A DNA stretch of 21,715 nt from a virus. The first letter of the stretch is position 1, and each line of letters starts with the position of its first letter. The notes under the pieces are model-generated. The model saw only the letters and a list, made by a program, of their open reading frames with translations. It made no database searches and was not told where the DNA came from. The stretch is taken from positions 1 through 21,715 of IMG/VR virus record IMGVR_UViG_3300025133_000681; one strand, 5' to 3'. The position numbers and the translations under genes were made by a program. Shown here one piece after another: positions 14,308 through 19,642 of the stretch.

Positions 14308-14308
14308 G

Positions 14309-14650
14309 ATGGGATTTTTTTCATGGATAACACAAGACACAAACCGATCTATACCTAGCAAGCATAGTTCACGTAAAACATTTAGTGTAACAATGCGTGA
14401 TGATCGTGGAAACAAATGGACAGAGCCTTCGTATGAAGGTTATGGAGATTTTGATGGTAAATGTTATTATGAATTGCTATCTGAAATGAATGGCTTTGGT
14501 TGTGATCGTGACAAAGGGATTAACCTTTTCTTTTCAGAAGATAAGGATATTAAATTTCCTACACTCACGGAAGATCCAGACGCACAAGTTACGGGAAAAC
14601 CTGCCGACTGCCCTGCTCAAGGTTTTTTCTATGGCCCAGAATGGGAGTAA
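14309..14650 (+). CDS. Conserved phage protein of the MGFFSW type (113 aa)
   Basis: The 113-residue product starts MGFFSWITQDTNRSIPSKHSS and contains YEGYGDFDGKCYYELLSEMNG and a tail PAQGFFYGPEWE. Proteins with this opening and the EGYGxFGG / ELLxEMN pattern recur in many unrelated phages with unknown function (from memory). Start: GGAG lies six bases before the ATG at 14309. An upstream in-frame ATG at 14297 inside the previous gene lacks a site. Soluble, no membrane segment. Confidence 0.72.
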   Translation: MGFFSWITQDTNRSIPSKHSSRKTFSVTMRDDRGNKWTEPSYEGYGDFDGKCYYELLSEMNGFGCDRDKGINLFFSEDKDIKFPTLTEDPDAQVTGKPADCPAQGFFYGPEWE

Positions 14651-14682
14651 TAATAAGGGGTAATTAATTGGAGAAGAAAGAA

Positions 14683-14703
14683 AAAGGTATATCATATACC
14701 TTT
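14683..14703 (+). other. Short perfect hairpin in the early operon
   Basis: AAAGGTATA (14683-14691) and TATACCTTT (14695-14703) form a 9-bp stem with a 3-base loop. It lies between the genes ending at 14650 and starting at 14722. The T-run after it is too short for a normal terminator, so an mRNA processing or stability element is more likely. Confidence 0.5.
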
Positions 14704-14721
14704 ATAGTAGGAGTAAATGAA

Positions 14722-14904
14722 ATGAAAGAGAGAACACCCAACCAAATCAAGCAGGATCGTGAAGACTCTGATAGAGATGATCGGAAGTTATCTGCTCATC
14801 TTAAGGGTAAGAAAACCATTCACCACAAAGGGAATGGAACAATAACAGGTAAGGAACGATGGCCTCATGCTGGTAAACCATTCGTAATGGATAACTGGAG
14901 GTAG
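14722..14904 (+). CDS. Small charged hypothetical protein (60 aa)
   Basis: A 60-residue, very polar protein (MKERTPNQIKQDREDSDRDD, then KGKKTIHHKGNGTITGKERWPHAGKPF). It is probably largely unstructured and has no known family. The frame extends upstream to a TTG at 14668, but that would translate through the hairpin. The ATG at 14722 has AGGAG eight bases upstream and is preferred. Confidence 0.55.
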   Translation: MKERTPNQIKQDREDSDRDDRKLSAHLKGKKTIHHKGNGTITGKERWPHAGKPFVMDNWR

Positions 14905-14909
14905 TTTTC

Positions 14910-15065
14910 ATGTCAATGAACAAACTCTTTGAAGATAAGATGGACTACTTCCAGTGGCAGAATGGTATGGAGTTAAGATATAATGTCATGCCAGCATGGT
15001 GGTGGAATGAATACATGAGAAAGAAAGCTTATCAAAATTATTTGGAAGGAAAATCATATGACTAA
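14910..15065 (+). CDS. Very small Trp/Met-rich protein (51 aa)
   Basis: A 51-residue protein (MSMNKLFEDKMDYFQWQNGMEL, then NVMPAWWWNEYMRKKAYQNY) with an unusual WWW run. GGAGG lies nine bases before the ATG, and its stop overlaps the start of the next gene. The Trp-rich helix could bind a partner or membrane surface; function unknown. Confidence 0.55.
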   Translation: MSMNKLFEDKMDYFQWQNGMELRYNVMPAWWWNEYMRKKAYQNYLEGKSYD

Positions 15066-15198
15066 ATGGTATGTCTGCCAAAAATGTGGCAATGAAGAAG
15101 AAGGTTGTGGAATGATATTCCCGTTTGAGTCATCACCAGATCAATGTTCTTGGTGTGGTGGATTAGATTTTAAATTGGAGGTAGAAGAAGATGGATAA
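15058..15198 (+). CDS. Zinc-ribbon miniprotein (46 aa)
   Basis: A 46-residue protein with C7-x2-C10 and C30-x2-C33 (YVCQKCGN and CSWCGG), the spacing of a single zinc ribbon. It overlaps the gene before by 8 bases and the gene after by 8 bases, with AAGGA upstream. Zinc ribbons in small phage proteins often bind host RNA polymerase, nucleic acid or ribosomes; which applies here is unknown. Two similar miniproteins occur at 19478 and 20750. Confidence 0.62.
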   Translation: MTKWYVCQKCGNEEEGCGMIFPFESSPDQCSWCGGLDFKLEVEEDG

Positions 15199-15415
15199 AA
15201 AATATAAAGTACTTGAAGAAAAAAGAACTGAAACTCTAGATTATGATTGGGTAGCTTTTATAGCTGAACAAGTAGTCGAATTGTATTGGGAATACGACAG
15301 GATGAGTAGCTGTGGTAAAGAAGCCTTAGATAAGTTAGCAATTATGGTAGGTATACCAACAGAAGATGAATTTCAAATGACAATGGAGAAGGAGAAAGCT
15401 AATGAAGTATTTTGA
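15191..15415 (+). CDS. Small acidic hypothetical protein (74 aa)
   Basis: A 74-residue, acidic, helical protein. DYDWVAFIAEQVVELYWEYDRM (about 17-38) is amphipathic, followed by GKEALDKLAIMVGIPTEDEFQ. GGAGG precedes the start within the end of the previous gene, and the end overlaps the next start by 14 bases. No family recognised. Confidence 0.6.
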   Translation: MDKKYKVLEEKRTETLDYDWVAFIAEQVVELYWEYDRMSSCGKEALDKLAIMVGIPTEDEFQMTMEKEKANEVF

Positions 15416-15599
15416 ATTTAATGACAACAATTTTAACTGGAATACTTTTATGACAGATCATTTAAGTATAATGGAATTTTTAAATAAAGCTCAAAAGAAA
15501 GCAATTATAATTGTTTTAAATCGAATTATAAAAGATTTAAAAGAAGATTTAGAATTTGAAAAGACATTAGAAAATATTAAACCAGTAAAAGTAAAATAG
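15402..15599 (+). CDS. Small hypothetical protein (65 aa)
   Basis: A 65-residue protein with an Asn/Phe-rich start (MKYFEFNDNNFNWNTFM). A helical Lys-rich part follows (NKAQKKAIIIVLNRIIKDLKEDLEFEK). AAGGAG lies upstream inside the previous gene. Very AT-rich codons (AAA, ATA, TTA). Function unknown. Confidence 0.58.
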   Translation: MKYFEFNDNNFNWNTFMTDHLSIMEFLNKAQKKAIIIVLNRIIKDLKEDLEFEKTLENIKPVKVK

Positions 15600-15612
15600 A
15601 AAGGATAAACTA

Positions 15613-15795
15613 ATGACAAAATATCTACAATTCTCTTCAACTTTATATCAAATAAACCATATAGAAAGTGGTGTACTACATAGTATACACACTAGTTTAG
15701 TGGAAGCTATGGAAAAAGCATATGAACTAGGAAAAGAATATGATGTATGGTTTTGTGCAAACTATAACCCTATCAGAAAAGAAAGGATAAGCTAA
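15613..15795 (+). CDS. Small hypothetical protein (60 aa)
   Basis: A 60-residue soluble protein (MTKYLQFSSTLYQINHIESG, SLVEAMEKAYELGKEYDVWF). It may form a small alpha-beta fold. AAAGGATAAACTA precedes the ATG; the same ribosome-site sequence, with one change, precedes the next gene at 15795, whose start overlaps this stop (TAATG). Function unknown. Confidence 0.58.
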   Translation: MTKYLQFSSTLYQINHIESGVLHSIHTSLVEAMEKAYELGKEYDVWFCANYNPIRKERIS

Positions 15796-15899
15796 TGGAT
15801 GATAACGAAAAAACTAAAAATAAAATAAAAGTAATACTAACAATTACGGGTTGTATAATGTTACTCTTACTGATGGTACACGATTATCACACGTACTAA
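15795..15899 (+). CDS. Single-span membrane miniprotein (34 aa)
   Basis: A 34-residue protein with a charged start (MDDNEKTKNKIK), one hydrophobic segment (VILTITGCIMLLLLMV, 13-28) and a short tail. ITGC resembles a lipobox, but the residues after the Cys stay hydrophobic, so a transmembrane segment is more likely than a lipoprotein. Start overlaps the previous stop (TAATG). It is the last gene before a terminator. Role unknown. Confidence 0.55.
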   Translation: MDDNEKTKNKIKVILTITGCIMLLLLMVHDYHTY

Positions 15900-15922
15900 T
15901 TCCTCAGTGAGAGCAACTCACT

Positions 15923-15936
15923 CAGTAGTGCTATTG
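15923..15936. promoter_or_regulatory. Degenerate palindrome copy (two changes)
   Basis: CAGTAGTGCTATTG differs from the family core at two positions (A to G and C to T). Both changes convert a Watson-Crick pair with the neighbouring copy into a G-U pair in RNA, so the transcript hairpin is kept while the DNA dyad is weakened. Confidence 0.65.
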
Positions 15937-15942
15937 AAATTT

Positions 15943-15958
15943 TCAGTAGTACTACTGA
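15943..15958. promoter_or_regulatory. Palindrome of the CAGTAGTACTACTG family, copy 5
   Basis: A 16-bp perfect dyad that forms the right arm of the terminator at 15920-15970. It is the only perfect copy embedded in a terminator instead of standing beside one. Confidence 0.7.
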
Positions 15959-15973
15959 GTCTTTTTATTTAAG

Positions 15974-16006
15974 AAGCCTGAGTCTACTGGGCTTTATACA
16001 GTAGAC
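15974..16006 (+). promoter_or_regulatory. Two mutually exclusive leader hairpins before the glycosylase-like gene
   Basis: AAGCCT (15974-15979) can pair with GGGCTT (15989-15994). Alternatively GTCTACTG (15982-15989) pairs with CAGTAGAC (15999-16006) with a 9-base loop. The two share bases and cannot coexist. The ribosome site GAGGAG follows at 16021. This could be an attenuator-like control of the gene at 16034; no ligand class is recognised. Confidence 0.35.
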
Positions 16007-16033
16007 ATTTATCTCTTAATGAGGAGAAAGAAC

Positions 16034-16627
16034 ATGTATAACGTACATGCCAAGGCCATATCAGCTTTATCTGAGGCTGATCCTAAATATACTTTAGCAA
16101 CAATGACATTTGTTAATAGCACTGTTCGCACACCCATATCTAGGGCTATGTCGGACATGACTGAAACCAAGAAGAAGGGTGCTAAAGCAGTATGTCTGAA
16201 TAATACTGCTAAGAACAATGCTTATAGGTATATCAGGAAAAACTATAAGTACCTACACCATGTAATACATTGTGATTACATGACTACCGCAGAAAAGATG
16301 GTAGCACTGATGGACATACCTAATATTGGACTAGCAAAAGCAGGGTTCATATTACAAATGTGCATAGGTAAAGTTGGATGTATTGATTGCCACAACCAGA
16401 ATATGTTTGGCATTGATAAGAAAGATCTTACTGTACCAAAGAGAGCTAAACTAGCGGAAAAGCTACGGAAATCTCACGATTACATTAATATGTGTGAGAA
16501 ATTAGGCGGTACTGAATACTTGTGGAATAACTGGTGTAAATTTATTGCAGGTAAGTATCCAAATAAATTTGACAACGCACATGCTGTATCAAGAGTACAT
16601 GTAGATGCAATAGTAACTATTGCTTAG
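16034..16627 (+). CDS. HhH-GPD DNA glycosylase-like protein
   Basis: The 197-residue product contains a helix-hairpin-helix-like segment IPNIGLAKAGFILQM (95-109) followed by GCIDCHNQ (115-122). This matches the order of the HhH and the conserved Asp (here D118) in endonuclease III, MutY and OGG1 type base-excision enzymes. The usual lyase Lys two residues after the hairpin Gly appears to be Ala (A101), with a Lys one residue later (K102), so it may be monofunctional or altered. No four-Cys iron-sulfur cluster is visible at the C-terminus. Start: GAGGAG is eight bases before ATG 16034; an in-frame ATG at 16019 overlaps that site. It stands in its own unit after a terminator. A divergent DNA-binding protein is an alternative. 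Confidence 0.55.
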   Translation: MYNVHAKAISALSEADPKYTLATMTFVNSTVRTPISRAMSDMTETKKKGAKAVCLNNTAKNNAYRYIRKNYKYLHHVIHCDYMTTAEKMVALMDIPNIGLAKAGFILQMCIGKVGCIDCHNQNMFGIDKKDLTVPKRAKLAEKLRKSHDYINMCEKLGGTEYLWNNWCKFIAGKYPNKFDNAHAVSRVHVDAIVTIA

Positions 16628-16635
16628 TTTAATAT

Positions 16636-16672
16636 ATCCCACAGGTTAGGAAGAACTCTTGATCTGTGGGAT
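16636..16672 (+). other. Long hairpin after the glycosylase-like gene
   Basis: ATCCCACAG (16636-16644) pairs with CTGTGGGAT (16664-16672), and the inner stretch continues with several G-U pairs to a loop of about five bases. No T-run follows, so it is not a standard terminator. An mRNA 3'-end stabiliser or processing site is a fair guess. Confidence 0.5.
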
Positions 16673-16689
16673 TATACTGAGGAAATAAC

Positions 16690-16791
16690 ATGAAAAAATT
16701 ATTAAAGATAATACTATTAGATCCTAGAGTGTTAGCGTATGAAGTTAAACCTTTACCTAAACTTGGAATGATAGTAAATATATTGGTATAA
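16690..16791 (+). CDS. Miniprotein (33 aa)
   Basis: A 33-residue basic and hydrophobic peptide (MKKLLKIILLDPRVLAYEV, then KPLPKLGMIVNILV). GAGGA lies six bases before the ATG. It may associate with the membrane through its amphipathic start. Short length makes it uncertain, but the ribosome site and the fit between hairpin and the next palindrome favour a gene. Confidence 0.45.
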   Translation: MKKLLKIILLDPRVLAYEVKPLPKLGMIVNILV

Positions 16792-16792
16792 T

Positions 16793-16806
16793 GGGTAGTA
16801 CTACCC
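16793..16806. promoter_or_regulatory. Variant palindrome GGGTAGTACTACCC
   Basis: A 14-bp perfect dyad sharing the inner GTAGTACTAC with the CAGTAGTACTACTG family but with GG/CC in place of CA/TG at the ends. It starts two bases after the 16690 gene and ends six bases before the ribosome site of the next gene. Confidence 0.6.
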
Positions 16807-16826
16807 TAAATAAGGAGAACAATAAT

Positions 16827-17108
16827 ATGAGTGACATTCACGAAACATTATTAGATAACTATGAAGAAGCTATGGATATGGGAATGTCTATAGCTGAAGC
16901 TATGAAGTGGGCTAAAGAAAAGACACATGGCTATGTAGATCATGGTGATATTAAATTAAGTGAGGTTGACATTTTAAAAAGAAATGTTGCAGATTTACAA
17001 CAGGAACTTCATGAAGCGCAGATTAAGATTAAGAACCAGCGTGAAGCCCTTGAAGATGTGTCAAAAATTCTTAAAGCAGGACTGAAAAGACATGAAGAAG
17101 AAACGTGA
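16827..17108 (+). CDS. Coiled-coil hypothetical protein (93 aa)
   Basis: The 93-residue product begins with a helical acidic part (MSDIHETLLDNYEEAMDMGMSIAEAMKWAKEK). After HGYVDHGDIKLSE comes a heptad-like coiled coil (VDILKRNVADLQQELHEAQIKIKNQREALEDVSKIL, about 47-82). AAGGAG precedes the ATG at 16827; an upstream in-frame ATG at 16791 would read through the variant palindrome and is rejected. Ends with a 17-base overlap onto the next gene. Function unknown. Confidence 0.65.
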   Translation: MSDIHETLLDNYEEAMDMGMSIAEAMKWAKEKTHGYVDHGDIKLSEVDILKRNVADLQQELHEAQIKIKNQREALEDVSKILKAGLKRHEEET

Positions 17109-17214
17109 TCCTAGTTGGAAATGGCTGAGAGAACTTGGTCATAAAATAATACTTGCAAAGAAAGGCAAGAAGGAGTATACTAGAAAAGTAAAACATAAGA
17201 AGGAGATTGAATGA
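17092..17214 (+). CDS. Small strongly basic protein (40 aa)
   Basis: A 40-residue protein, about 40 percent Lys plus Arg (MKKKRDPSWKWLRELGHKII, AKKGKKEYTRKVKHKKEIE). Charge suggests nucleic-acid binding. It overlaps both neighbours. Its 3' end carries the junction sequence AAGGAGATTGAATGATG, repeated nearly unchanged at the next two gene junctions. Confidence 0.5.
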   Translation: MKKKRDPSWKWLRELGHKIILAKKGKKEYTRKVKHKKEIE

Positions 17215-17405
17215 TGGCAATGGGTAAGAACTATAGTGTAGGTATATGGGACTGTACATACTATCTAATAGATGAAGATGATAACCTACTATTAAATGAA
17301 GATGGAAGTGTAAAAGAATTTTACTCTAACAAAATTGATATGAGTTACTGGGCTGATGGTATTGACCCAGATGATTTAGTACCTCTAACAGAAGAAGGAG
17401 ATTGA
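17211..17405 (+). CDS. Small acidic protein, tandem paralogue A (64 aa)
   Basis: A 64-residue acidic protein: KNYSVGIWDCTYYLIDEDDN, then a turn NEDGSVKEF and an acidic C-terminus. It aligns along nearly its full length with the next gene (YS-x2-WD-x-T-x2-LID, N-x-DG-x-VK-x-F, DG), so the pair arose by duplication. Two ATGs in tandem plus a third at codon 4 leave the exact start open; AGGAG lies five bases before the first. Role unknown. Confidence 0.65.
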   Translation: MMAMGKNYSVGIWDCTYYLIDEDDNLLLNEDGSVKEFYSNKIDMSYWADGIDPDDLVPLTEEGD

Positions 17406-17408
17406 ATA

Positions 17409-17597
17409 ATGGATTATAAAGACAAAGATTATTCCATAGCTGTATGGGATTTAACATTTCATCTGATTGATTCTAAATCAAATGAACCAGTTGTAAATAA
17501 AGATGGAACTGTGAAACAGTTTCATGCTGATGAGGTTGTAGATTGTAATCTTATAACAGACGGCCTTGAAATCAAAGACTTAAAGGAGATTGAATAA
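17409..17597 (+). CDS. Small acidic protein, tandem paralogue B (62 aa)
   Basis: A 62-residue protein, MDYKDKDYSIAVWDLTFHLID, then NKDGTVKQFHADEVV. It has the same layout as the preceding gene with one residue inserted in the middle loop. AAGGAG with spacing seven lies before the ATG, within the junction repeat. Stop overlaps the next start (TAATG). Role unknown. Confidence 0.65.
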   Translation: MDYKDKDYSIAVWDLTFHLIDSKSNEPVVNKDGTVKQFHADEVVDCNLITDGLEIKDLKEIE

Positions 17598-17785
17598 TGT
17601 TTATGTTAATAATATTCCCAATGTTATTTGGTGTAGTCAATGCTGATGCACTAAATAAATTTCAAGAAGAGACAGAAGCTGGTGCTGAGTGGCATCATGT
17701 AGGTGAACAAGACCTTGATCCTAATGCAAAGTCTATTGACCTTAACGGTAAGATATACTACAAACTTAAATGGAAGGATAAGTAA
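17597..17785 (+). CDS. Small protein with N-terminal signal peptide (62 aa)
   Basis: The 62-residue product starts MFMLIIFPMLFGVVNADALNKF: a hydrophobic stretch of about 14 residues and a plausible cleavage site after VNA (about residue 16). A hydrophilic 45-residue mature part follows (KFQEETEAGAEWHHVGEQDL, then SIDLNGKIYYKLKW). Export to the periplasm is inferred; the lack of early positive charge weakens a classical signal peptide, and a membrane anchor is the alternative. It is coupled to the preceding gene (TAATG). Confidence 0.6.
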   Translation: MFMLIIFPMLFGVVNADALNKFQEETEAGAEWHHVGEQDLDPNAKSIDLNGKIYYKLKWKDK

Positions 17786-17956
17786 ATGAACACGATTAGT
17801 TTACATGGTGTCAGTGATATTAAAATTAAAACTAATGACTTTGATTGGGGTAATACAATCACCATTGAAGTTACATCAAGAGATGTGGACAATGAGATTG
17901 TCTTATACCAAGATAAGAGTATGGATTTAATTAAACTAGAAGCAACGAAAGGATAG
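17786..17956 (+). CDS. Small hypothetical protein (56 aa)
   Basis: A 56-residue protein, MNTISLHGVSDIKIKTNDFD, then WGNTITIEVTSRDVDNEIVL and a short helix. Alternating residues suggest a small beta-sheet. GGAAGGATAAGTAA precedes the ATG and it ends just ahead of the next gene. No family recognised. Confidence 0.58.
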   Translation: MNTISLHGVSDIKIKTNDFDWGNTITIEVTSRDVDNEIVLYQDKSMDLIKLEATKG

Positions 17957-17959
17957 GTG

Positions 17960-18154
17960 ATGGAAAGATTTAGTACAGCAAAAGAAGTAAGAGATTACCT
18001 AAGTAAAGGTAACGATGGATGGTATGGAACTGTATTGGAAAACATACTAGATACATATCGAGAAGACATGTCTATAGAAGAGATAGATGAGATAATAAAG
18101 GAAGAAGTCCAAGATTTTAAACAAGGTTATGACAAATTTTGTGAAAGGAATTGA
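17960..18154 (+). CDS. Small acidic helical protein (64 aa)
   Basis: A 64-residue protein (MERFSTAKEVRDYLSKGND, then a helical SIEEIDEIIKEEVQDF). A GTG three bases earlier could also start it. The ATG at 17960 fits the AAGGATAG ribosome site better. It ends one base before the DUF932-like gene, so the two are probably co-translated. Function unknown. Confidence 0.6.
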   Translation: MERFSTAKEVRDYLSKGNDGWYGTVLENILDTYREDMSIEEIDEIIKEEVQDFKQGYDKFCERN

Positions 18155-18155
18155 T

Positions 18156-19076
18156 ATGTTTAACCATGAAGTACTCGACTTTAAAGTTGAGAAGTTTCCC
18201 TTATTAAGCCGAGGTGATTTAGATGGGTCTGGGTTTGATAGTATTAGTACAGTACCATCTAACATAGGTGTAGGTCTTAGACGTAAAGATACTATGCAAC
18301 CATTAGGTATAGTCTCTGAGAACTATGAGATTGTGCAGTATATGGACATCGTAGATGGTGTTGAACAAGCTATCACTAGGTCTGGTATGGATCTAACTGA
18401 TGCTGAGTTTGAGACTAATGTCTACGATGACGGTGCTAAGATAGAACTTACGGCTAAGTTCCCTGCACATGAGCAAAGTATAGGTAAGGAGTCTGATACT
18501 GTTAAGCCAGAGCTAAAGTTTAGAACATCACAGAATAGGACATGGGCTAACAATATGATGGTTGGTCTATGGAGAAGTGCATGTTATAATACGTTAGTCA
18601 ATGGTGATAAACTTGCCTACATCTATGGCAGACACACCAAGAACTTTAATGTGAGTGGGTTTGCTACCAAGATACAAAAGGCTGGTGAGTTTATAGCTGG
18701 TGATGGTATGAATGAGATGCGTACATGGTATGATACCAAGGTAAGTAGGGATCAAGCCATTAACTTGTTCACTAAAACACTGGCTAGACGTACTGATAAT
18801 GTGACCAGAAAGAAGGTAGCCAATAAAGTAATGCTATCTAATCTTATGAAAACATTTGATGAGGAGAGCCGACACTTACATGGTAAAGGAACCTATGATA
18901 GGTATGGTCGGAATGATGGTGGTACTATGTGGTCAGCATATAATGCTGCGACATGGTGGTCTACACATGGTCAGACTAGACAAGGCTCATCTCTACACAA
19001 TGCCAAGCCTATCAGAGAAGAGAAGGTTCGTAAGATGCTTGGCTCTGACACATGGAAGGAACTATTAGATGCATAG
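18156..19076 (+). CDS. DUF932-family phage/plasmid-like protein
   Basis: The 306-residue product shows the pattern of the DUF932 (TIGR03299-like) family common in phages and plasmids. An N-terminal part carries GVGLRRKDTMQPLGIVSENYEIVQ (about 39-62). The core ELKFRTSQNRTWANNMMVGL is followed by RSACYNTLVNGDKLAYIYGRHTKNFN. Helices follow, and a WSAYNAATWWSTHGQTR segment near the C-terminus. Biochemical role is unknown for the family. The frame extends to an ATG at 18129, but AAAGGA lies six bases before ATG 18156, right after the previous stop. Codons are less AT-biased than in the PP-loop gene downstream, suggesting a different origin. Confidence 0.82.
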   Translation: MFNHEVLDFKVEKFPLLSRGDLDGSGFDSISTVPSNIGVGLRRKDTMQPLGIVSENYEIVQYMDIVDGVEQAITRSGMDLTDAEFETNVYDDGAKIELTAKFPAHEQSIGKESDTVKPELKFRTSQNRTWANNMMVGLWRSACYNTLVNGDKLAYIYGRHTKNFNVSGFATKIQKAGEFIAGDGMNEMRTWYDTKVSRDQAINLFTKTLARRTDNVTRKKVANKVMLSNLMKTFDEESRHLHGKGTYDRYGRNDGGTMWSAYNAATWWSTHGQTRQGSSLHNAKPIREEKVRKMLGSDTWKELLDA

Positions 19077-19248
19077 AGTAAGTGATAAGGTCTGGGACTA
19101 TGATCTCATTGATGCTGAACGTAATGCTGAGTGGGGTGGCATCCATAAGCTAGTCACAGACCATGCAGTTGAGAAGCGTGTAACTCCACAGGAGATAGCA
19201 AAGCGTAATGCTATCTTCTATAATCATAGGGAGATTAACAAGCCATGA
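19069..19248 (+). CDS. Small hypothetical protein (59 aa)
   Basis: A 59-residue protein, MHRVSDKVWDYDLIDAERNA, then EWGGIHKLVTDHAVEKRVTP and a helical end. GGAAGGA lies eight bases before the ATG, inside the end of the DUF932-like gene (8-base overlap). Its stop overlaps the next start (ATGA). Its codon style matches the DUF932-like gene, so the two may move together. Function unknown. Confidence 0.58.
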   Translation: MHRVSDKVWDYDLIDAERNAEWGGIHKLVTDHAVEKRVTPQEIAKRNAIFYNHREINKP

Positions 19249-19478
19249 ATACATTATATCATATATACACATATCCACACGGTATCTCATTAAATGGTAG
19301 AGAATATTTATTGGATGATGAAGAAGATGTTATGTTGTTTACATCCATAAAAAAAGCAGTAGCTTTTATATCTGATGCCCTAAAAAAAGGTGGTGAGTTA
19401 GATGCAGACGTTGATCTAACCACAGATCAGATGGAAAATGATTTTGGTTTATGGGTTGAAGAAGTAGGGCTGGAATAA
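19245..19478 (+). CDS. Small acidic hypothetical protein (77 aa)
   Basis: A 77-residue protein, MNTLYHIYTYPHGISLNGRE, then DDEEDVMLFTSIKKAVAFIS and an acidic C-terminus. Predicted alpha plus beta, soluble. Start overlaps the previous stop (ATGA) and the stop overlaps the next start (TAATG). No family recognised. Confidence 0.6.
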   Translation: MNTLYHIYTYPHGISLNGREYLLDDEEDVMLFTSIKKAVAFISDALKKGGELDADVDLTTDQMENDFGLWVEEVGLE

Positions 19479-19642
19479 TGAACTGCTGGCACTGCAAGAC
19501 TGAGTTGATTTGGGAAGGTGATCATGACATAGGACATGAAGATGAAATCTATAGCATGGTCACTAACCTGAATTGTCCTAACTGTGAGAGTATAGTGGAT
19601 GTCTACTATCCAAAGGAGAAAGAAGATGGAGATAAAAACTGA
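19478..19642 (+). CDS. Zinc-ribbon miniprotein (54 aa)
   Basis: A 54-residue protein with C3-x2-C6 (NCWHCK) and C33-x2-C36 (NCPNCES), a zinc-ribbon spacing, separated by an acidic middle (EGDHDIGHEDEIYSM). Overlaps the PP-loop gene downstream by 17 bases. Likely binds zinc and a nucleic-acid or protein partner; role unknown. Confidence 0.62.
   Translation: MNCWHCKTELIWEGDHDIGHEDEIYSMVTNLNCPNCESIVDVYYPKEKEDGDKN

Larger units (their letters stand above)
15920..15970 (+). terminator. Long terminator hairpin made from two palindrome copies
   Basis: ACTCAGTAGT (15920-15929) pairs perfectly with ACTACTGAGT (15951-15960), and the inner bases continue the stem almost to the centre through A-T, G-C and two G-U pairs. 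CTTTTTATTT follows. The left arm contains a degenerate palindrome (15923-15936) and the right arm a perfect one (15943-15958). It closes the 14113-15899 gene cluster. Confidence 0.8.

Noticed and set aside
14177-14308. Upstream extension of the 113-residue gene
   Set aside because: This stretch overlaps the preceding gene in another frame, and the ribosome site points to the ATG at 14309.
16009-16218. Minus-strand frame opposite the glycosylase-like gene
   Set aside because: It is the antisense shadow of a better-supported gene and has no ribosome site or plausible product.
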